12,985 bases of DNA from an uncultured Eubacteriales bacterium (lineage in GTDB: Bacteria > Bacillota > Clostridia > UBA1381). Position numbers and translations under genes: made by a program. This document shows, in pieces, positions 12,473 to 12,985 of this stretch. The notes under the pieces are model-generated. The model ran no database searches, had not been told where the DNA came from, and worked only from the letters and a program-made list of their open reading frames with translations. The stretch spans positions 1 to 12,985 of the forward strand of contig USPO01000023.1 of the NCBI GenBank assembly GCA_900556575.1, read 5' to 3'. The number at the start of each line of letters is the position of its first letter. Positions within the stretch are counted from its first letter, which is position 1.

Positions 12473-12985
12473 TTATATACCAAAGCTGCTGCCTTCGTCA
12501 TTAATGTAAAAATTATCACCGGACTGCTTATCTAAACGGCCCTTTGCATCAATATAGAAATGTGCCGCAGCCATATTTACATAAGGCATAACAAAAATCA
12601 TACCAACTCCAAATGCCATAAGACCAAGAAACATCCATCCGATAAAGCTAAGAATAAGACCAATATATCTGAACTTATTTCCCTTCATCATATCCTTTGT
12701 CTGCTTAAACGCATCCTTAGAAGATATATTTTCATCTTCACCTAAAATATAAGGAATCATTGCATATTCAAAGTTCTTTATAATACCCGGAAGCATAAAA
12801 ATTATGCTGATAACAAGAAGCAGCAAATATACTGCGGCAAATACTCCTAAATTCTGAGGTATATCCGCATTTCCACTTACAAAATTGTCCATATCCGAAG
12901 CTGCCGTACCAAGTTGTGTTATTATATTATCAAGCCAATTTCCTGCTAATGCCATTGTTATTCCGACCACTGCTGCCATTCCGAT
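12473..12985 (-). CDS. DUF975 family integral membrane protein, 3' part
   Basis: The frame is open to the right edge, so the true start is outside the window; the Met at 12979 is only the first one visible. About 170 residues remain. The pattern of hydrophobic segment, LPGIIKNFEYAMIPYIL, E-D-x-x-x-S-x-K-D-A-F-K-Q-T-K-x-M-M-K-G-N-K, then LSFIGWMFLGLM and a final hydrophobic segment ending in PYVNMAAAHFY is that of the DUF975 (PF06161) family common in Clostridia. At least three membrane segments are visible. The function of the family is not established. The C-terminal tail is hydrophilic and probably cytoplasmic. Confidence 0.82.
   Translation of the reverse strand: MGMAAVVGITMALAGNWLDNIITQLGTAASDMDNFVSGNADIPQNLGVFAAVYLLLLVISIIFMLPGIIKNFEYAMIPYILGEDENISSKDAFKQTKDMMKGNKFRYIGLILSFIGWMFLGLMAFGVGMIFVMPYVNMAAAHFYIDAKGRLDKQSGDNFYINDEGSSFGI

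Noticed and set aside
1..12985. CRISPR array, insertion sequence, phage or conjugative element
   Set aside because: No regularly spaced repeats, transposase, integrase or terminal inverted repeats were seen; the genes look chromosomal.

Overview
The window looks like a chromosomal piece of a low-to-moderate G+C anaerobic Firmicute (class Clostridia, a gut plant-polysaccharide degrader). Evidence: AGGAGG-type ribosome binding sites, clean sigma-A promoters with 17-base spacers, DUF975 and GNAT genes of clostridial type, and a very large secreted multi-module glycoside hydrolase. I cannot fix the genus from sequence alone. Every gene I can support is on the minus strand, so transcription runs from the right edge to the left edge.

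Layout, in transcription order (right to left): the 3' part of a DUF975 membrane protein gene (cut by the right edge); a YiaC-like GNAT acetyltransferase; kdgA (KDPG aldolase) followed by kdgK (2-keto-3-deoxygluconate kinase), probably one operon; a 1908-residue secreted enzyme with two GH43 catalytic domains (endo-arabinanase plus arabinofuranosidase/exo-arabinanase type) and several carbohydrate-binding modules; lysS (class II lysyl-tRNA synthetase); a 19-codon mini-ORF and a second GNAT acetyltransferase; a class III Fic AMP-transferase-like protein; and the 5' part of an FG-GAP/rhamnogalacturonan-lyase-like propeller gene (cut by the left edge). Intergenic spaces hold recognisable promoters and several hairpins, at least four of them good intrinsic terminators.

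Functional theme: pectin use. The big GH43 enzyme should remove and cleave arabinan side chains outside the cell. The propeller gene at the left edge resembles rhamnogalacturonan-lyase-type proteins acting on the pectin backbone. KdgK and KdgA together turn 2-keto-3-deoxygluconate, the end product of galacturonate breakdown, into pyruvate and glyceraldehyde 3-phosphate. Each unit has its own promoter, so this is a neighbourhood and not one operon, and lysS, fic and the GNAT genes sit between the pectin genes.

Most unusual points: an Ig-like domain inserted inside the first GH43 propeller between two catalytic acids; an uncharacterised jelly-roll-like module near the C-terminus of the same protein; a mini-ORF resembling the N-terminus of MmcQ/YjbR proteins that is coupled to a GNAT gene; a self-inhibited Fic protein without a partner; and hairpins in the kdgA leader and the kdgA-kdgK gap. 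I found no CRISPR array, insertion sequence, tRNA or rRNA.
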